Shown: positions 24,117-33,433 of the stretch, piece after piece
Layout: every line of letters starts with the position of its first letter
How positions within the stretch are numbered: the first letter of the stretch is position 1
Assembly (NCBI GenBank): GCA_020342155.1
Contig: CP070842.1
Location: 1,677,819 to 1,725,528 of the forward strand
Origin: Dehalococcoidales bacterium
Lineage (GTDB): Bacteria; Chloroflexota; Dehalococcoidia; Dehalococcoidales; Fen-1064
Direction of reading: 5' to 3'
Length of the DNA stretch: 47,710 nt
The notes under the pieces: generated by a model
Told to the model about the DNA's origin: nothing
Databases searched by the model: none
Seen by the model: the letters and a program-made list of their open reading frames with translations, nothing else
Made by a program: the position numbers and the translations under genes

Positions 24117-25436
24117 GTGAAAGTTACCAATGAGAAAACCGAGAACAGTCAGGTCTTCCTGACGATTGAGATGGACCAGTCCGAAGTAGAGGAGTCTACA
24201 GAGAAGGCTTTTCAGAAGCTGGTGAAACGGGTGAATGTCCCCGGTTTCCGTAAAGGTAAAGCCCCCCGAGCGGTACTGGAGCGTCATGTAGGCAAAGAAA
24301 CACTGGTCAACGATATGCTCGAGGAGTTGGTTCCCCAGGCCTATGAAAAAGCCCTGGAGGAGCAGGAGATTGAGGCTATCGCCCGACCGCAGATAGAGGT
24401 GGTGCAGACAGAACCGGTAATCTTCAAAGCGGTGGTGCCGCTGAGGCCGGTGGTCAGGCTGGGCGATTACCACCAGATACGCCTTGAGCCGGAGCCAGTT
24501 GAGGTTACCGAAGAGACGGTTGATGCTGTGGTGGAACAACTCCGGCATCAACACGCTTCCTGGGAGCCGGTGGAGCGTCCTGTAGGGTTGGGTGACCTGG
24601 TGACCCTGACTGTCGAGAGCACAATTGAAGGCGAGACGTTTATTAACCAGAACGGGGCGCAGTACCAGGTCATCGGAGAGTCAGTCGCTCCGGCGCCGGG
24701 CTTTGCCGAGCAACTGGTAGGTATGATCAAGGACGAGGAGAAGGAGTTCGAGATCAGCTTTCCTGACGATTATTCAAGGGAGGAGGTTGCCGGTAAAGAG
24801 GCTTCGTTCAGGGTAACAGTCACCGAAATAAAACAGGAGAACCTTCCCGAGGTAACCGATGAGTTTGCCACTCAGGTCGATGCTGAGTTTAAGGATGTCA
24901 AGGCTCTTCGTGAGAAAATCGATGCCGATATGAAAACAAGGGCTGAAGACCGGGCGAAACAGAATTATGAGGAACGGGCAATTGAGGCCGTGGTGGAAAT
25001 CAGCGAGGTAGAGTTTCCACCGGTCCTGGCGGAAGCGGAGGTACATGAATTACTCGATGACCAGTCAAGGCGCTTGCAGATGCAGGGACTGACAATGGAG
25101 CAGTATCTCAAGGCTATGAACAAGACAGGTGAGGAATTGCACGAGGAGATGCACCCGATAGCGGAGAAGAGGGTTACCCGCGGTCTGGTGCTCGGCAAGC
25201 TTTCCGAGGAAGAGAAGATTGAGGTTAGTGATAGCGATATTGATACTGAAATTACCAAGATGGTCGAGAGTGCTGCTGAAGACCGAAGAGAAGACATGAA
25301 AAAAGTCTTAAGCACACCACAGGCTCACGATTCACTCAAACAGACGCTGCTTTCCAGGAAGACCGTGCAGCGTATTGTTGAAATAGCCAAGGGTTCAATA
25401 GAGACCGACACAACACTTAAGGAGGAAGAAGAATGA
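24117..25436 (+). CDS. tig: Trigger factor (ribosome-associated chaperone)
   Basis: The protein binds the ribosome exit tunnel and shelters nascent chains. The 439 residues begin at a GTG. The ribosome-binding domain contains the signature [19 protein letters not shown] (residues about 42-60). A central FKBP-like PPIase domain (about 150-240) includes [12 protein letters not shown] and FPDDY. The long helical C-terminal arms follow ([20 protein letters not shown]). The last residues are acidic (LKEEEE). It starts 19 bases after aspS, and its stop overlaps the clpP start by four bases. Confidence 0.94.
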   Translation: MKVTNEKTENSQVFLTIEMDQSEVEESTEKAFQKLVKRVNVPGFRKGKAPRAVLERHVGKETLVNDMLEELVPQAYEKALEEQEIEAIARPQIEVVQTEPVIFKAVVPLRPVVRLGDYHQIRLEPEPVEVTEETVDAVVEQLRHQHASWEPVERPVGLGDLVTLTVESTIEGETFINQNGAQYQVIGESVAPAPGFAEQLVGMIKDEEKEFEISFPDDYSREEVAGKEASFRVTVTEIKQENLPEVTDEFATQVDAEFKDVKALREKIDADMKTRAEDRAKQNYEERAIEAVVEISEVEFPPVLAEAEVHELLDDQSRRLQMQGLTMEQYLKAMNKTGEELHEEMHPIAEKRVTRGLVLGKLSEEEKIEVSDSDIDTEITKMVESAAEDRREDMKKVLSTPQAHDSLKQTLLSRKTVQRIVEIAKGSIETDTTLKEEEE

Positions 25437-26050
25437 ACGACTACCCGATGAATGTTATCCCGATGGTGATTGAGAGTGGAGCCAGGGGGGAGCGTGCCTT
25501 TGATATATACTCACTCTTGCTGCGGGAGCGTATCGTTATGCTGGGCATGCCGATAAATGACCAAGTGGCCAACGTAGTTATTGCACAGTTACTTTACCTG
25601 GCGAGGGAGGACCCGGACAAAGACATCAACCTCTACATTCACTGTCCCGGGGGCATCATCAGTGCCGGACTGGCAATCTATGACACCATGCAGTTTATCC
25701 AGCCCGAGGTCTCCACGATATGTGTCGGGCTGGCGGCCAGTATGGGGACGGTGCTTCTCTCAGCCGGAGCCAAAGGAAAGCGGTATGCTCTACCCCATGC
25801 CACCATCCACCTGCACCAGGCAGCCGGTGGTGCTCAGGGGCAGGCGGCCGATATCGAGATAGCTGCCCGGGAGATTATGCGGCTTCAGGAAATTCTCCGT
25901 AATATCCTCGTTGAACACACTGGCCAGCCTGTGGATAAGATAATCCATGATACCGACCGCGATTTCTACCTTGACCCTAAGCAGGCGGTAGAATACGGCA
26001 TAGTGGACGAGGTTCTTACCAAGCCCAGTGAAGAAAAAGACAAGAAGTAA
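25433..26050 (+). CDS. clpP: ATP-dependent Clp protease proteolytic subunit
   Basis: This serine peptidase forms the ClpXP/ClpAP barrel. The 205 residues include the N-terminal [40 protein letters not shown], the nucleophile in GLAASMGT (GQAASMGA in most relatives), the His in [11 protein letters not shown] and the Asp in DTDRDFYLD. All three catalytic residues are present. Its ATG overlaps the trigger factor stop (ATGA), the classic tig-clpP coupling. The usual next gene, clpX, is not here: the formyltransferase gene on the other strand ends six bases later. Confidence 0.94.
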   Translation: MNDYPMNVIPMVIESGARGERAFDIYSLLLRERIVMLGMPINDQVANVVIAQLLYLAREDPDKDINLYIHCPGGIISAGLAIYDTMQFIQPEVSTICVGLAASMGTVLLSAGAKGKRYALPHATIHLHQAAGGAQGQAADIEIAAREIMRLQEILRNILVEHTGQPVDKIIHDTDRDFYLDPKQAVEYGIVDEVLTKPSEEKDKK

Positions 26051-26056
26051 CCTGAT

Positions 26057-26884
26057 TTACTGGACGGTTTTCTTTTTCAGGTATTCTTCGATATCGCTGG
26101 TCAGGTCGTAGCCACTGATAAGTCTGCCTGCGGTGTCCGTTATTTCCTTGTTCGGGCTGACCTTCACCCTACCTTCACTGAAAGCCCGGACGGTGGTGAT
26201 TATCAGCGGGATTTCCCTGATAAAGCCGTGCTGGCGTATGGTCTTGAATAGCAGGTTCTCTTCGCTGTGTTTCTCCGGGCTGTCGGGGGGCAGTTTTGCC
26301 CACTCTTCCCAGAGGGCGTCGAACGGCTCTCCCCGTATCAGGTAGGTGCAGTAGGTCACTACCGGTCCCCTATCCAGCTCCGGGATAACCAGGTGCATCA
26401 TAACGCCACTCTCCCGGGCATCACACTCAATCAGCTCCCAGATTACGTTCTGCCAGATTCCGGTCGGGCCGTGGGGGGATGCCGGGTGGAGATTTATAAT
26501 ATTGTACTTATGGCACATCTCTTCACCGAAAATAAGCATGAAACCGGCCAGAATACACAGGTCTGGTTGGAAGTTCTCTATTCGGGCCATCACTTCCCGG
26601 TCGTAGTCGATGCGCCACTGCGGCATTGGCGTTCCCGGTGATGGTGTGCGCTCTCCCCTGGAACGACGGTAGTTCTGATAGGAGAAATAGACGAGAGGAA
26701 TACCGTAGTCCTCGACCATCTTGAGGTAGACGTCGGTCAGTTCCACTTCTCCGGGTTCGCGACTGCAGAAGACGAAGTCGATAGCTGCCTTGAGTTCATC
26801 CGCCTCAATACTATCGTGAATCGACCTGAGGAGTCTCTGAGAGCCCTCACTCCTCCCTGTAGAGAACCAGCCGAGTCTGTACAT
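26057..26884 (-). CDS. Formyltransferase-family protein, PurN-like
   Basis: The 275-residue protein has the folate-dependent formyltransferase fold. LCILAGFMLIFGEEM is followed by NIINLHPASPHGPTG, matching the Asn...His-Pro-Ser catalytic segment of PurN/Fmt. MMHLVIPELDRGPVV supplies the conserved Asp. A C-terminal extension of about 70 residues follows the core. The N-terminal STGRSEGSQRLLRSI differs from standard PurN, and no purine genes are nearby, so it need not be glycinamide-ribonucleotide formyltransferase; it may formylate another amine. It is the last gene of the dprA-topA-xer-pepQ-efp-PHP run, 12 bases after the PHP gene. Confidence 0.75.
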   Translation of the reverse strand: MYRLGWFSTGRSEGSQRLLRSIHDSIEADELKAAIDFVFCSREPGEVELTDVYLKMVEDYGIPLVYFSYQNYRRSRGERTPSPGTPMPQWRIDYDREVMARIENFQPDLCILAGFMLIFGEEMCHKYNIINLHPASPHGPTGIWQNVIWELIECDARESGVMMHLVIPELDRGPVVTYCTYLIRGEPFDALWEEWAKLPPDSPEKHSEENLLFKTIRQHGFIREIPLIITTVRAFSEGRVKVSPNKEITDTAGRLISGYDLTSDIEEYLKKKTVQ

Positions 26885-26896
26885 TGCTGCCCTCCT

Positions 26897-27541
26897 TTAG
26901 AAGGCTTTCTTTATCTTTGCCCAAATACTTAGAAAGTGGACAAGGGGGCTACTTCTTTTGCCTGTAATCCGGCCCTCGCGTAGTGCCTGGAGGTAACCGT
27001 CCTTGCCCTCGAATTCCGGCATATCTATATAGGTCCGGCCAATCTCAACAGGTGAGTGAGCGTCACTTCCGGCGCATTTAGCCAGGCCGTGTTTATCAGC
27101 AAATGCATACGCTTTTTGAGAAGACTGCGAGAGGGGGCTCCTGGCATTGAACACCTCTATAATGTCGATGTCCGCTGCCAGATCATCTAATTCCGGCTCG
27201 CTGAGGCGGAGTCTTCTTAAAGTATCAAAGGGGTGAGGGAGGCAGACAAGGGCATCTTGCTCCTTGATGCGAGCAATCGTCTCTCTGACGGATGAACCGC
27301 TGGGTATGGTCTCTTTGAGAAAGACACCCATTATCTCTCCAACCGGGGTCAGGATTTCCTCCGCAACAATCACGGTAAAGGGGGCGATGTCCTGCATCCG
27401 CAAGGCCCCCTCAATCGTGCCGTGGTCGGCGATGGCTATACAGTTTATCCCAAACTTGGTGCAGCGTTCTAGTATCTTCTCCAGCGGCATGTCACAGTCC
27501 ATAGAGTACCTGGTGTGAATGTGAAGGTCGGCTTTTGACAA
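26897..27541 (-). CDS. PHP-domain phosphoesterase
   Basis: The 214-residue protein carries the four PHP metal motifs: KADLHIHTRYSMDCD, IAIADHGTIEGA, CLPHPFDTLRR and AGSDAHSPVEIG. With no polymerase domain it is a stand-alone member, related to enzymes hydrolysing phosphoesters such as 3',5'-nucleoside bisphosphates or histidinol phosphate. The missing long insertion argues against histidinol phosphatase, but the substrate is open. It starts one base after the efp stop, so it is firmly in the efp transcript. Confidence 0.85.
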   Translation of the reverse strand: MSKADLHIHTRYSMDCDMPLEKILERCTKFGINCIAIADHGTIEGALRMQDIAPFTVIVAEEILTPVGEIMGVFLKETIPSGSSVRETIARIKEQDALVCLPHPFDTLRRLRLSEPELDDLAADIDIIEVFNARSPLSQSSQKAYAFADKHGLAKCAGSDAHSPVEIGRTYIDMPEFEGKDGYLQALREGRITGKRSSPLVHFLSIWAKIKKAF

Positions 27542-27542
27542 C

Positions 27543-28100
27543 TCAACCGCCCCTTTCTAGGTAGGTGCCCGTGCGGGTATCAACCTTGATAATATCTCCC
27601 TCGTTGACAAACAATGGTACCTGGACAGTGATGCCGGTCTCCAGCGTGGCCGGTTTCGTTCCAGCGGTGACGGTGTCTCCCTTAACGCCCGGTTCGGTGG
27701 CGGTTACCTGTAGCTCAACCGCAACCGGTAGTTCGACACCTACCACCTCTCCCTTGTAGTTCGATATCTGTAGAGACAAGCCTTCCTTCATGTAATTGAT
27801 AACATCGGCCAGTTGGTTGGTGCTGAGGGAAATCTGCTCGAAGTTCTCCTCGTCCATGAAATAGTACAGGTTACCATCGCTGTAGAGGTACTGCATGTTC
27901 CGGAACTCAAGGCGTGCCCGGACAAATTTCTCACTCGACTGAAAGGTGCGATCGAAGGCATGGCCGGCCTGGATATCACGCAGTTTCACCCTGGCCAGAG
28001 CGGTCCGTTTTTGCTTGATATGCTGGTAATCGAGTACCTGGTACAGCTTGCCGTCCAGCTCGATGACCACTCCTTTGCGGAGTTCGGTGGCATTTATCAT
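27543..28100 (-). CDS. efp: Elongation factor P
   Basis: EF-P relieves ribosome stalling at polyproline stretches. The 185-residue protein starts at the ATG at 28100 (MINATELRKGVVIEL), one base after the pepQ stop; longer upstream frames would overlap pepQ and are not conserved in form. The KOW-like domain I is followed by domains II and III, with DGNLYYFMDEENFEQ and the C-terminal signature DTVTAGTKPATLETG. The domain I loop normally PGKGG reads HIKQKRTALARV, a lysine/arginine tip that appears one residue shorter. The neighbours pepQ and efp are a widespread pair. Confidence 0.94.
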   Translation of the reverse strand: MINATELRKGVVIELDGKLYQVLDYQHIKQKRTALARVKLRDIQAGHAFDRTFQSSEKFVRARLEFRNMQYLYSDGNLYYFMDEENFEQISLSTNQLADVINYMKEGLSLQISNYKGEVVGVELPVAVELQVTATEPGVKGDTVTAGTKPATLETGITVQVPLFVNEGDIIKVDTRTGTYLERGG

Positions 28101-28101
28101 G

Positions 28102-29199
28102 TTAAGAACTAACCTCCGGTTCCCATTTTTTTGCATTTGAAAGGAGCCTGGGCCTGCCATTGTCCATGACTGCCAGGTCCTCGATTCTCACACCTCCCCA
28201 GCCGCTGAGGTAGATGCCGGGTTCTATCGAGAAGACCATAGTGTTCTTTAAGATGTCGTCCGAGTTGGGACCGAGGCGCGGCTCCTCATGCGCTGCCAGA
28301 CCGACACCGTGGCCGAGGCTATGTCCGAACGCCTGACCGTAGCCTGCTTCTTCGATGACGGCGCGGGCGAGAGCATCGGCATCATGACCACTGATACCCT
28401 CTTTTATCCCGGTAATGGCGGCCGACTGTGCCTTGAGAACGGTACCGTATACCTGCTTGAATTTATCGTCGGGGGTGCCGAGACAGATGGTGCGGGTGAG
28501 ATCGCCGCAATAGCCCCCCACCCGGGCACCTATGTCGATAACGACCGGTTCGCCGGGCTGTATCCGGCGCTCCGAGGGCATGTGGTGGGGCAGGGCAGCG
28601 TTGGGGCCGGAAGCGACGATTACCTGGAAGGCTATCGCCCCGCTGCCGTGCTCGTGAAGTGATTTCTCCAGCTCCCAGGCAACCTCTTTTTCGGTTGTGC
28701 CGGATTGAATTCTGTTGGTGACTTCCTCGAAAGCAGTGTCGGTGGTCTCGGCAGCCCGTGCGATAAGGACGATTTCCTCGGGTTCTTTGAAGGCACGGAG
28801 CGATTCCAACAGTCCTTCAACCGGGGTGAGGCTGAGGTTAGGCTTGGCTTCTTTCAGTGTATCGGCTAGCTGACGGTGCAGGGCAAAGACAACGTGGCTG
28901 TCCTCGAAGCCGAGCCTGCCATTATTGAGGCTGGTGACCAGTTCCGGTAGCCAGGTAGAAAGGTTGCCGCTTATCTGTAAGATTTTATAGTCCGGAGCCT
29001 GGGCAGCGGCCTGCTCCGTATAGCGGGAGTCGGTAGCCAGTATTGCTTCCTGCTCGGTTACCAGCAGAAAGCCGGCCGAACCGGTGAAACCAGAAAGATA
29101 ACGCCGGTTCTCCGGTTGCGAGACGAAGATAGCGTTAAGCTCCCGCTGGGATAGTTCCCGGCGCAGGTGGTTGATTCGACTATTCACTTTCGCTGTCAT
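28102..29199 (-). CDS. pepQ: Xaa-Pro dipeptidase/aminopeptidase, M24 family
   Basis: The 365-residue metallopeptidase cleaves Xaa-Pro bonds. The N-terminal creatinase-like domain (QPENRRYLSGFTGSAGFLLV) precedes the catalytic pita-bread fold, which shows all five metal ligands: Asp in VIDIGARVGGYCGDLTRTI (two), His in GHSLGHGVGLAAHEEPRLG, Glu in FSIEPGIYL and Glu in VRIEDLAVM. The ATG at 29199 is chosen because it gives the expected N-terminus; upstream codons lie in the xer gene. It overlaps the xer 3' end by 20 bases and abuts efp. Pairing a proline peptidase with EF-P is common in bacteria. Confidence 0.9.
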   Translation of the reverse strand: MTAKVNSRINHLRRELSQRELNAIFVSQPENRRYLSGFTGSAGFLLVTEQEAILATDSRYTEQAAAQAPDYKILQISGNLSTWLPELVTSLNNGRLGFEDSHVVFALHRQLADTLKEAKPNLSLTPVEGLLESLRAFKEPEEIVLIARAAETTDTAFEEVTNRIQSGTTEKEVAWELEKSLHEHGSGAIAFQVIVASGPNAALPHHMPSERRIQPGEPVVIDIGARVGGYCGDLTRTICLGTPDDKFKQVYGTVLKAQSAAITGIKEGISGHDADALARAVIEEAGYGQAFGHSLGHGVGLAAHEEPRLGPNSDDILKNTMVFSIEPGIYLSGWGGVRIEDLAVMDNGRPRLLSNAKKWEPEVSS

Positions 29200-30124
29200 C
29201 TTTCTTCGGCTGTGCCAGCGGGTGAGCTGACAGGTAGACTTTCCTTGCCTGGCTCTTGCTGACATGCGTATAGACCTGGGTTGACGACAGGTCGGCGTGT
29301 CCCAGGAGTTCCTGGACCACTCTAAGGTCAGCCCCACCGTTAAGCATGTGGGTGGCGAAGGTGTGCCTCAGCATATGGGGGTGCACTCTCCGTTCAATAC
29401 CGGCAATCTGAGCGTATTTCTCCAGTATTTTCTGTACACGCCGTTCAATCAGACGCTCTCCCTGTCGGCTGATAAATATGGCATTACTTCTCTTTTCACC
29501 GAGGAGCTGCGGGCGGCCCTCTTTGAGATAGGCGGTTAGTGCCCTGGCTGCTGGTTTGCCCATCAGCACCACTCGTTCCTTGGAACCCTTCCCGATAACT
29601 CGAATCTCGTTGGAATCGAGGTCTACCTGCCCGAAGTTCAGGCTTACCAATTCGCTGACCCTGATTCCGGAGGCGTAGAGCAGTTCCAGTAAGGCACGGT
29701 CACGCAGTCCGACCGGTGTTGCCGGGTCGGGTGTTTCCAGTAGGCTGGACACCTCGGTAGTGCTTAGGAAAGAAGGCAGCCGTCGCTCCTGCTTGGGGGA
29801 TGATGCCTTTTCCAGCGGATTGTGTGGTAGTATCTCTTCCCGTACAAGGAAACGACAGAAAGAACGGATTGCTGATAGCTTACGGGCGATGCTACTCTTA
29901 ACGACATCCTGTTCCATCAGCCAAGCAATGTAATCACGAATAGTCTGCCGGTCGACATCTTCCAGCGACGTCATCTTCTTCTGCCTGAGGAATTGAAAGA
30001 AGCCTTTTTGTGAATCAGGTCTCTGTCCCCCGAGCAGGTCGTGCATATAGTTACGCACCGTATATTCGGAGGCATTCTTCTCGGCCTTCAGGTAATTTGC
30101 GTATCTATCAAGAGCTTGTTGCAT
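29180..30124 (-). CDS. xerC: Tyrosine recombinase, XerC/XerD type
   Basis: The protein resolves chromosome dimers at dif sites with a partner recombinase. The 314 residues comprise an N-terminal SAM-like core-binding domain (MQQALDRYANYLKAEKNAS) and a catalytic domain with the full set of active-site residues: Arg in ASGIRVSELVSL, Lys in VIGKGSKER, His-x-x-Arg in VHPHMLRHTFATHML, His in ELLGHADLSST and the nucleophile Tyr in QVYTHVS. Its position in a housekeeping operon between topA and pepQ suggests the chromosomal XerC/XerD role rather than an integrase. Whether it is C or D cannot be settled from one gene. Its start overlaps topA by 17 bases. Confidence 0.9.
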   Translation of the reverse strand: MQQALDRYANYLKAEKNASEYTVRNYMHDLLGGQRPDSQKGFFQFLRQKKMTSLEDVDRQTIRDYIAWLMEQDVVKSSIARKLSAIRSFCRFLVREEILPHNPLEKASSPKQERRLPSFLSTTEVSSLLETPDPATPVGLRDRALLELLYASGIRVSELVSLNFGQVDLDSNEIRVIGKGSKERVVLMGKPAARALTAYLKEGRPQLLGEKRSNAIFISRQGERLIERRVQKILEKYAQIAGIERRVHPHMLRHTFATHMLNGGADLRVVQELLGHADLSSTQVYTHVSKSQARKVYLSAHPLAQPKKDDSESE

Positions 30125-32249
30125 GGGCTGGTTCCTGGGGGATTCTCCCCTTGTAGCTGCATTTGGTACACTTCGCCTGGTTGCCGCGGTACTCGGTCAT
30201 AAGGGCGTCACAGCGGGGGCAGGGCTCTGGTAATGGCCTGGAGAAGACGGCGAAATTGCAGTTGGGATAGTTGCTGCAACCGTAAAAGGTTCGTCCCTTT
30301 TTGCTACGTCGCTCCACCAACTCACCATCGCACTGCGGACAGATAGCGCCGGTCTTTTTCTGGAAGGACTTGGTGTATTTGCAGTCCGGGTAGCCGGTGC
30401 AGGCCAGGAACTTACCGAAGCGACCTGTTTTGATGGCCAGCTGTCGGCCGCAATTGGGGCAGGTCTCATCAGTCAGTTCGTCGGGCAGCTTCACCTTCTC
30501 GATTTGCTCGGTAGCGTTGGCCAGGTTCTTTTCCAGGGGTGTATAGAAGTCCTGAACAATATCTACCCAATTACCCTTGCTGGCGATTCCGTCAAGCTCA
30601 TCCTCCAGACGGGCGGTGAACTCGGTATCAACGATGTCGGGGAAGTGCTGGCTCATTAGGTCGTTGACGACAATACCTAGCTCGGTAGGCTGGAGGATAC
30701 TCCGACTCTTGGTAACGTACTCCCTTTGCTGGATGGTCGATAGAATCGGGGCGTAGGTGCTGGGGCGGCCAATACCGTACTGCTCCAGCATCCTGATAAG
30801 GCTGGCTTCGGTAAAACGTGGTGGTGGTTGGGTGAAACGCTGCTCAGGGAACAGTCCCAGCAGCCTGAGATTATCACCTTTTTTCAGGTCAGGCAACGGC
30901 GAGCTCTTGACGGCTTCCTCTTCGTTGTTATCCCTTTCGGCAGTGTAGAGGACGGTAAAGCCGGGGAAGCGGTTCAGTGAACAGGAAGCCCTGAGGAGGT
31001 AGATGGTCCGGTATTCTTTGCACTCTGCCTCGATATCAACTGATGTATTATCGAATATTGCCGCTGCCATCTGGCTGGCGACCATCCGTTTCCAGATGAG
31101 CTCGTAGAGTTTAAACTGGTTGGCGGCAAGGTATGACTTGACCTGGGATGGCTCCCGCCGGATGCGGGTGGGCCGGATTGCCTCATGTGCCTCCTGTGCT
31201 CCCTTGACCCTTCGGGTAAAGGAACGGGCGTGTGGCGGAACATAGGCGGCGCCATACTTCTCGTTGATGAATTCTCTGGCCTCGACCACCGCCGTCCGGG
31301 ATACCTGAGTGGAATCGGTCCGCATGTAGGTGATAAGGCCGACACTTCCCTCATCACCCAGCGGTAATCCTTCGTAGAGCTGCTGGGCAAGGGCCATCGT
31401 TTGCCTGGCACTAAAACGGAGCTTATGGAAGGCCTCCTGTTGCAGGGTACTGGTAATAAAGGGCGGCGCTGGTTGCCTGGTCGCCTTCTTGGTCTTCGTA
31501 TGGTGGACAAGGTAATCGGCTTGCTCCAGCCTGACTGTAAGCCTGGTGGTCTCCTCTTCACTATTCAGGTCGATTTTGGTCCCGTCAAGGAAGCCGACCA
31601 GTGATGCCCGGAAGGTATTCTCCTGAGTGGCCTCCTTCTTGGAAAGCTCAGCCTCAATCGTCCAGTATTCGACCGGGATGAAGTTCTCGATTTCCCGTTC
31701 GCGGTCAACAACAATCCGTAGCGCCACTGACTGCACACGGCCAGCCGATAGTCCTCTCCGCACCTTTTTCCAGAGCAACGGGCTGAGTTTATAGCCAACC
31801 AGACGGTCGACGATACGTCGTGCTTGCTGTGCATTAACCAGCTGCATATCGATAGCGCGGGGATGCTTGAAGGCGTGCTGAATGGCTTCTTCGGTGATTT
31901 CGTGGAAGACAACGCGGCGGAACCTAGTGTTGTTTTGCTTTATCACAGATGCCAGATGCCAGGAGATGGCCTCACCTTCGCGGTCTGGGTCGGTTGCCAG
32001 GTAAATCGTAGAGACGTTCTTGGAGGCGTCCCTGAGTTCCTTGACCGTTTTACTTTTCGCACGTGGAACAACGTACTTCGGCGTGAAACCGTGTTCTATG
32101 TCAACCCCCAGGTTGCTTCTGGGCAGGTCACGGACATGGCCCAGTGATGCCTTGAGGTCATACTCGTTACCGAGGATTTTACTGAGGGTCCGTGCCTTGG
32201 CCGGTGATTCTACTATAACCAGGCTCTTATTCTTTTTCTTGCTAGTCAA
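30108..32249 (-). CDS. topA: DNA topoisomerase I (type IA)
   Basis: The protein relaxes negative supercoils by cutting one strand. The 713 residues open with the TOPRIM domain (SLVIVESPAKARTLSKILG and ATDPDREGEAISWHLA, acidic metal site). The core continues with VNAQQARRIVDRLVGYKLSP, SAGRVQSVALRIVV and the catalytic Tyr in LITYMRTDSTQVS. Three C-terminal zinc ribbons are visible, with Cys pairs in CPNCGRQL, CPQCDGEL and CPRCDALM. It overlaps dprA upstream by 8 bases and xer downstream by 17. Confidence 0.96.
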   Translation of the reverse strand: MTSKKKNKSLVIVESPAKARTLSKILGNEYDLKASLGHVRDLPRSNLGVDIEHGFTPKYVVPRAKSKTVKELRDASKNVSTIYLATDPDREGEAISWHLASVIKQNNTRFRRVVFHEITEEAIQHAFKHPRAIDMQLVNAQQARRIVDRLVGYKLSPLLWKKVRRGLSAGRVQSVALRIVVDREREIENFIPVEYWTIEAELSKKEATQENTFRASLVGFLDGTKIDLNSEEETTRLTVRLEQADYLVHHTKTKKATRQPAPPFITSTLQQEAFHKLRFSARQTMALAQQLYEGLPLGDEGSVGLITYMRTDSTQVSRTAVVEAREFINEKYGAAYVPPHARSFTRRVKGAQEAHEAIRPTRIRREPSQVKSYLAANQFKLYELIWKRMVASQMAAAIFDNTSVDIEAECKEYRTIYLLRASCSLNRFPGFTVLYTAERDNNEEEAVKSSPLPDLKKGDNLRLLGLFPEQRFTQPPPRFTEASLIRMLEQYGIGRPSTYAPILSTIQQREYVTKSRSILQPTELGIVVNDLMSQHFPDIVDTEFTARLEDELDGIASKGNWVDIVQDFYTPLEKNLANATEQIEKVKLPDELTDETCPNCGRQLAIKTGRFGKFLACTGYPDCKYTKSFQKKTGAICPQCDGELVERRSKKGRTFYGCSNYPNCNFAVFSRPLPEPCPRCDALMTEYRGNQAKCTKCSYKGRIPQEPAHATSS

Positions 32250-33369
32250 CTTTCACCCTGTATTCTTGTCTAGCTTCACGAGCGAGGACATATTTCATAT
32301 TACCTATACTCTTTATCAATCCCTTGAGTTCCATCATGGCCAGCGTACTGCTGACCGTCGATACGGGCAGGCCACTGCCGCGACAGACCTCGTCAACATG
32401 AGTGGGTTCAGTGGATAATTGCTTCAGTAGTAGCGACTCCGTATCGGATTCGGGGAGTATTTCTTTCATTTCTATCTGCTGTGCAACCGCACCGAGGTTC
32501 AGTTCTTCGAGGATATCGCGGTAGTCACGAACGAGTCTGGCACCTTCCTGAATAAGGCGGTTGGTGCCCTTGCTGGCCGGGGAGAGGATGCTGCCGGGAA
32601 CGGCCAGCACCTCTCGGTTTTGCTCCAGTGCCAGATTGGCCGTAATCAGGGCGCCACTGGTCACTCCGGCTTCGATCACCAGCACGCCAAGGCTCATGCC
32701 ACTGAGGATTCGGTTGCGACGGGGGAAGTACTCCGGTCTGGGCTTGGTGCCCAGGGGATATTCACTTATCAGGGCCCCTTGCTGTGCAATGCGCTGGGCC
32801 AGGGTTGTATTTTCACTGGGATAAACCATGTCCAGCCCAAAGGCAAAAGCAGCGATACTTCTGCCACCAGCATCCAGGGTAGAATGGTGAGCGATAGAGT
32901 CAATCCCCCTGGCCAGTCCGCTGGCCGTGGTTATTCGGCTCCGGGCTAAATCAGATACGATTTCCTCAGTGACCTGCCTTCCGTAGGCGGTTGCCCGCCG
33001 GGTGCCGACCACCGCCAGGCACCACTCGTCTTCGGGGAGTAGGGAACCTTTAACATAGAGAAGCGGAGGGTAGTCGTAGACTTCCTTGAGTCTTGGAGGA
33101 TAAGCGGCATCGTGCCAGGTGAGGACCTGCACGCCGAACTGCTCCAGCTTCTCCATCTCCGTGTCAAGGTCGATTCTCGGTCGCCAGGAAACGATTGAGC
33201 GTACTACGTTGCTATCAAGGCCAGCCCTTACCAGCTCGGATGGCTCGGCCTTCCAGGCATCGACTAGGTTGCCAAAATGCACTTCGAGGCGATTGAGCCG
33301 GACACGCCCGATACTGGGGATAAAGCTGAAGCCTACCCAGTACGGAATATCTTTCCTTGGTATTTCCAT
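32242..33369 (-). CDS. dprA: DNA processing protein DprA
   Basis: DprA loads RecA on incoming single-stranded DNA during natural transformation. The 375-residue protein has a SAM-like N-terminal segment (FIPSIGRVRLNRLEVHFG), the Rossmann core (VVGTRRATAYGRQV, TASGLARGIDSIAHHSTLDA, FAFGLDMVYPSEN, EYPLGTKPRPEYFPRRNRIL, AGVTSGALITANLALEQ) and a C-terminal winged helix (DML1-like, near VDEVCRGSGLPVSTVSSTLAMMELKG). It heads the seven-gene minus-strand operon, and its ATG is at or within a few bases of the predicted transcription start, so its translation may be leaderless. In Bacteria DprA is often present without proven competence. Confidence 0.93.
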   Translation of the reverse strand: MEIPRKDIPYWVGFSFIPSIGRVRLNRLEVHFGNLVDAWKAEPSELVRAGLDSNVVRSIVSWRPRIDLDTEMEKLEQFGVQVLTWHDAAYPPRLKEVYDYPPLLYVKGSLLPEDEWCLAVVGTRRATAYGRQVTEEIVSDLARSRITTASGLARGIDSIAHHSTLDAGGRSIAAFAFGLDMVYPSENTTLAQRIAQQGALISEYPLGTKPRPEYFPRRNRILSGMSLGVLVIEAGVTSGALITANLALEQNREVLAVPGSILSPASKGTNRLIQEGARLVRDYRDILEELNLGAVAQQIEMKEILPESDTESLLLKQLSTEPTHVDEVCRGSGLPVSTVSSTLAMMELKGLIKSIGNMKYVLAREARQEYRVKVD

Positions 33370-33378
33370 GACATAGCC

Positions 33379-33407
33379 ATTCTAGCATAGGGGTTAGCTG
33401 GAGACAA
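33379..33407 (-). promoter_or_regulatory. Promoter of the dprA operon, leaderless
   Basis: TTGTCT (33407-33402) and TAGAAT (33384-33379) on the minus strand are 17 bases apart. The predicted start lies near 33372, two or three bases before the dprA ATG at 33369. Confidence 0.55.
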
Positions 33408-33433
33408 TTAGACTTTATCTCTAATTATGAGAA

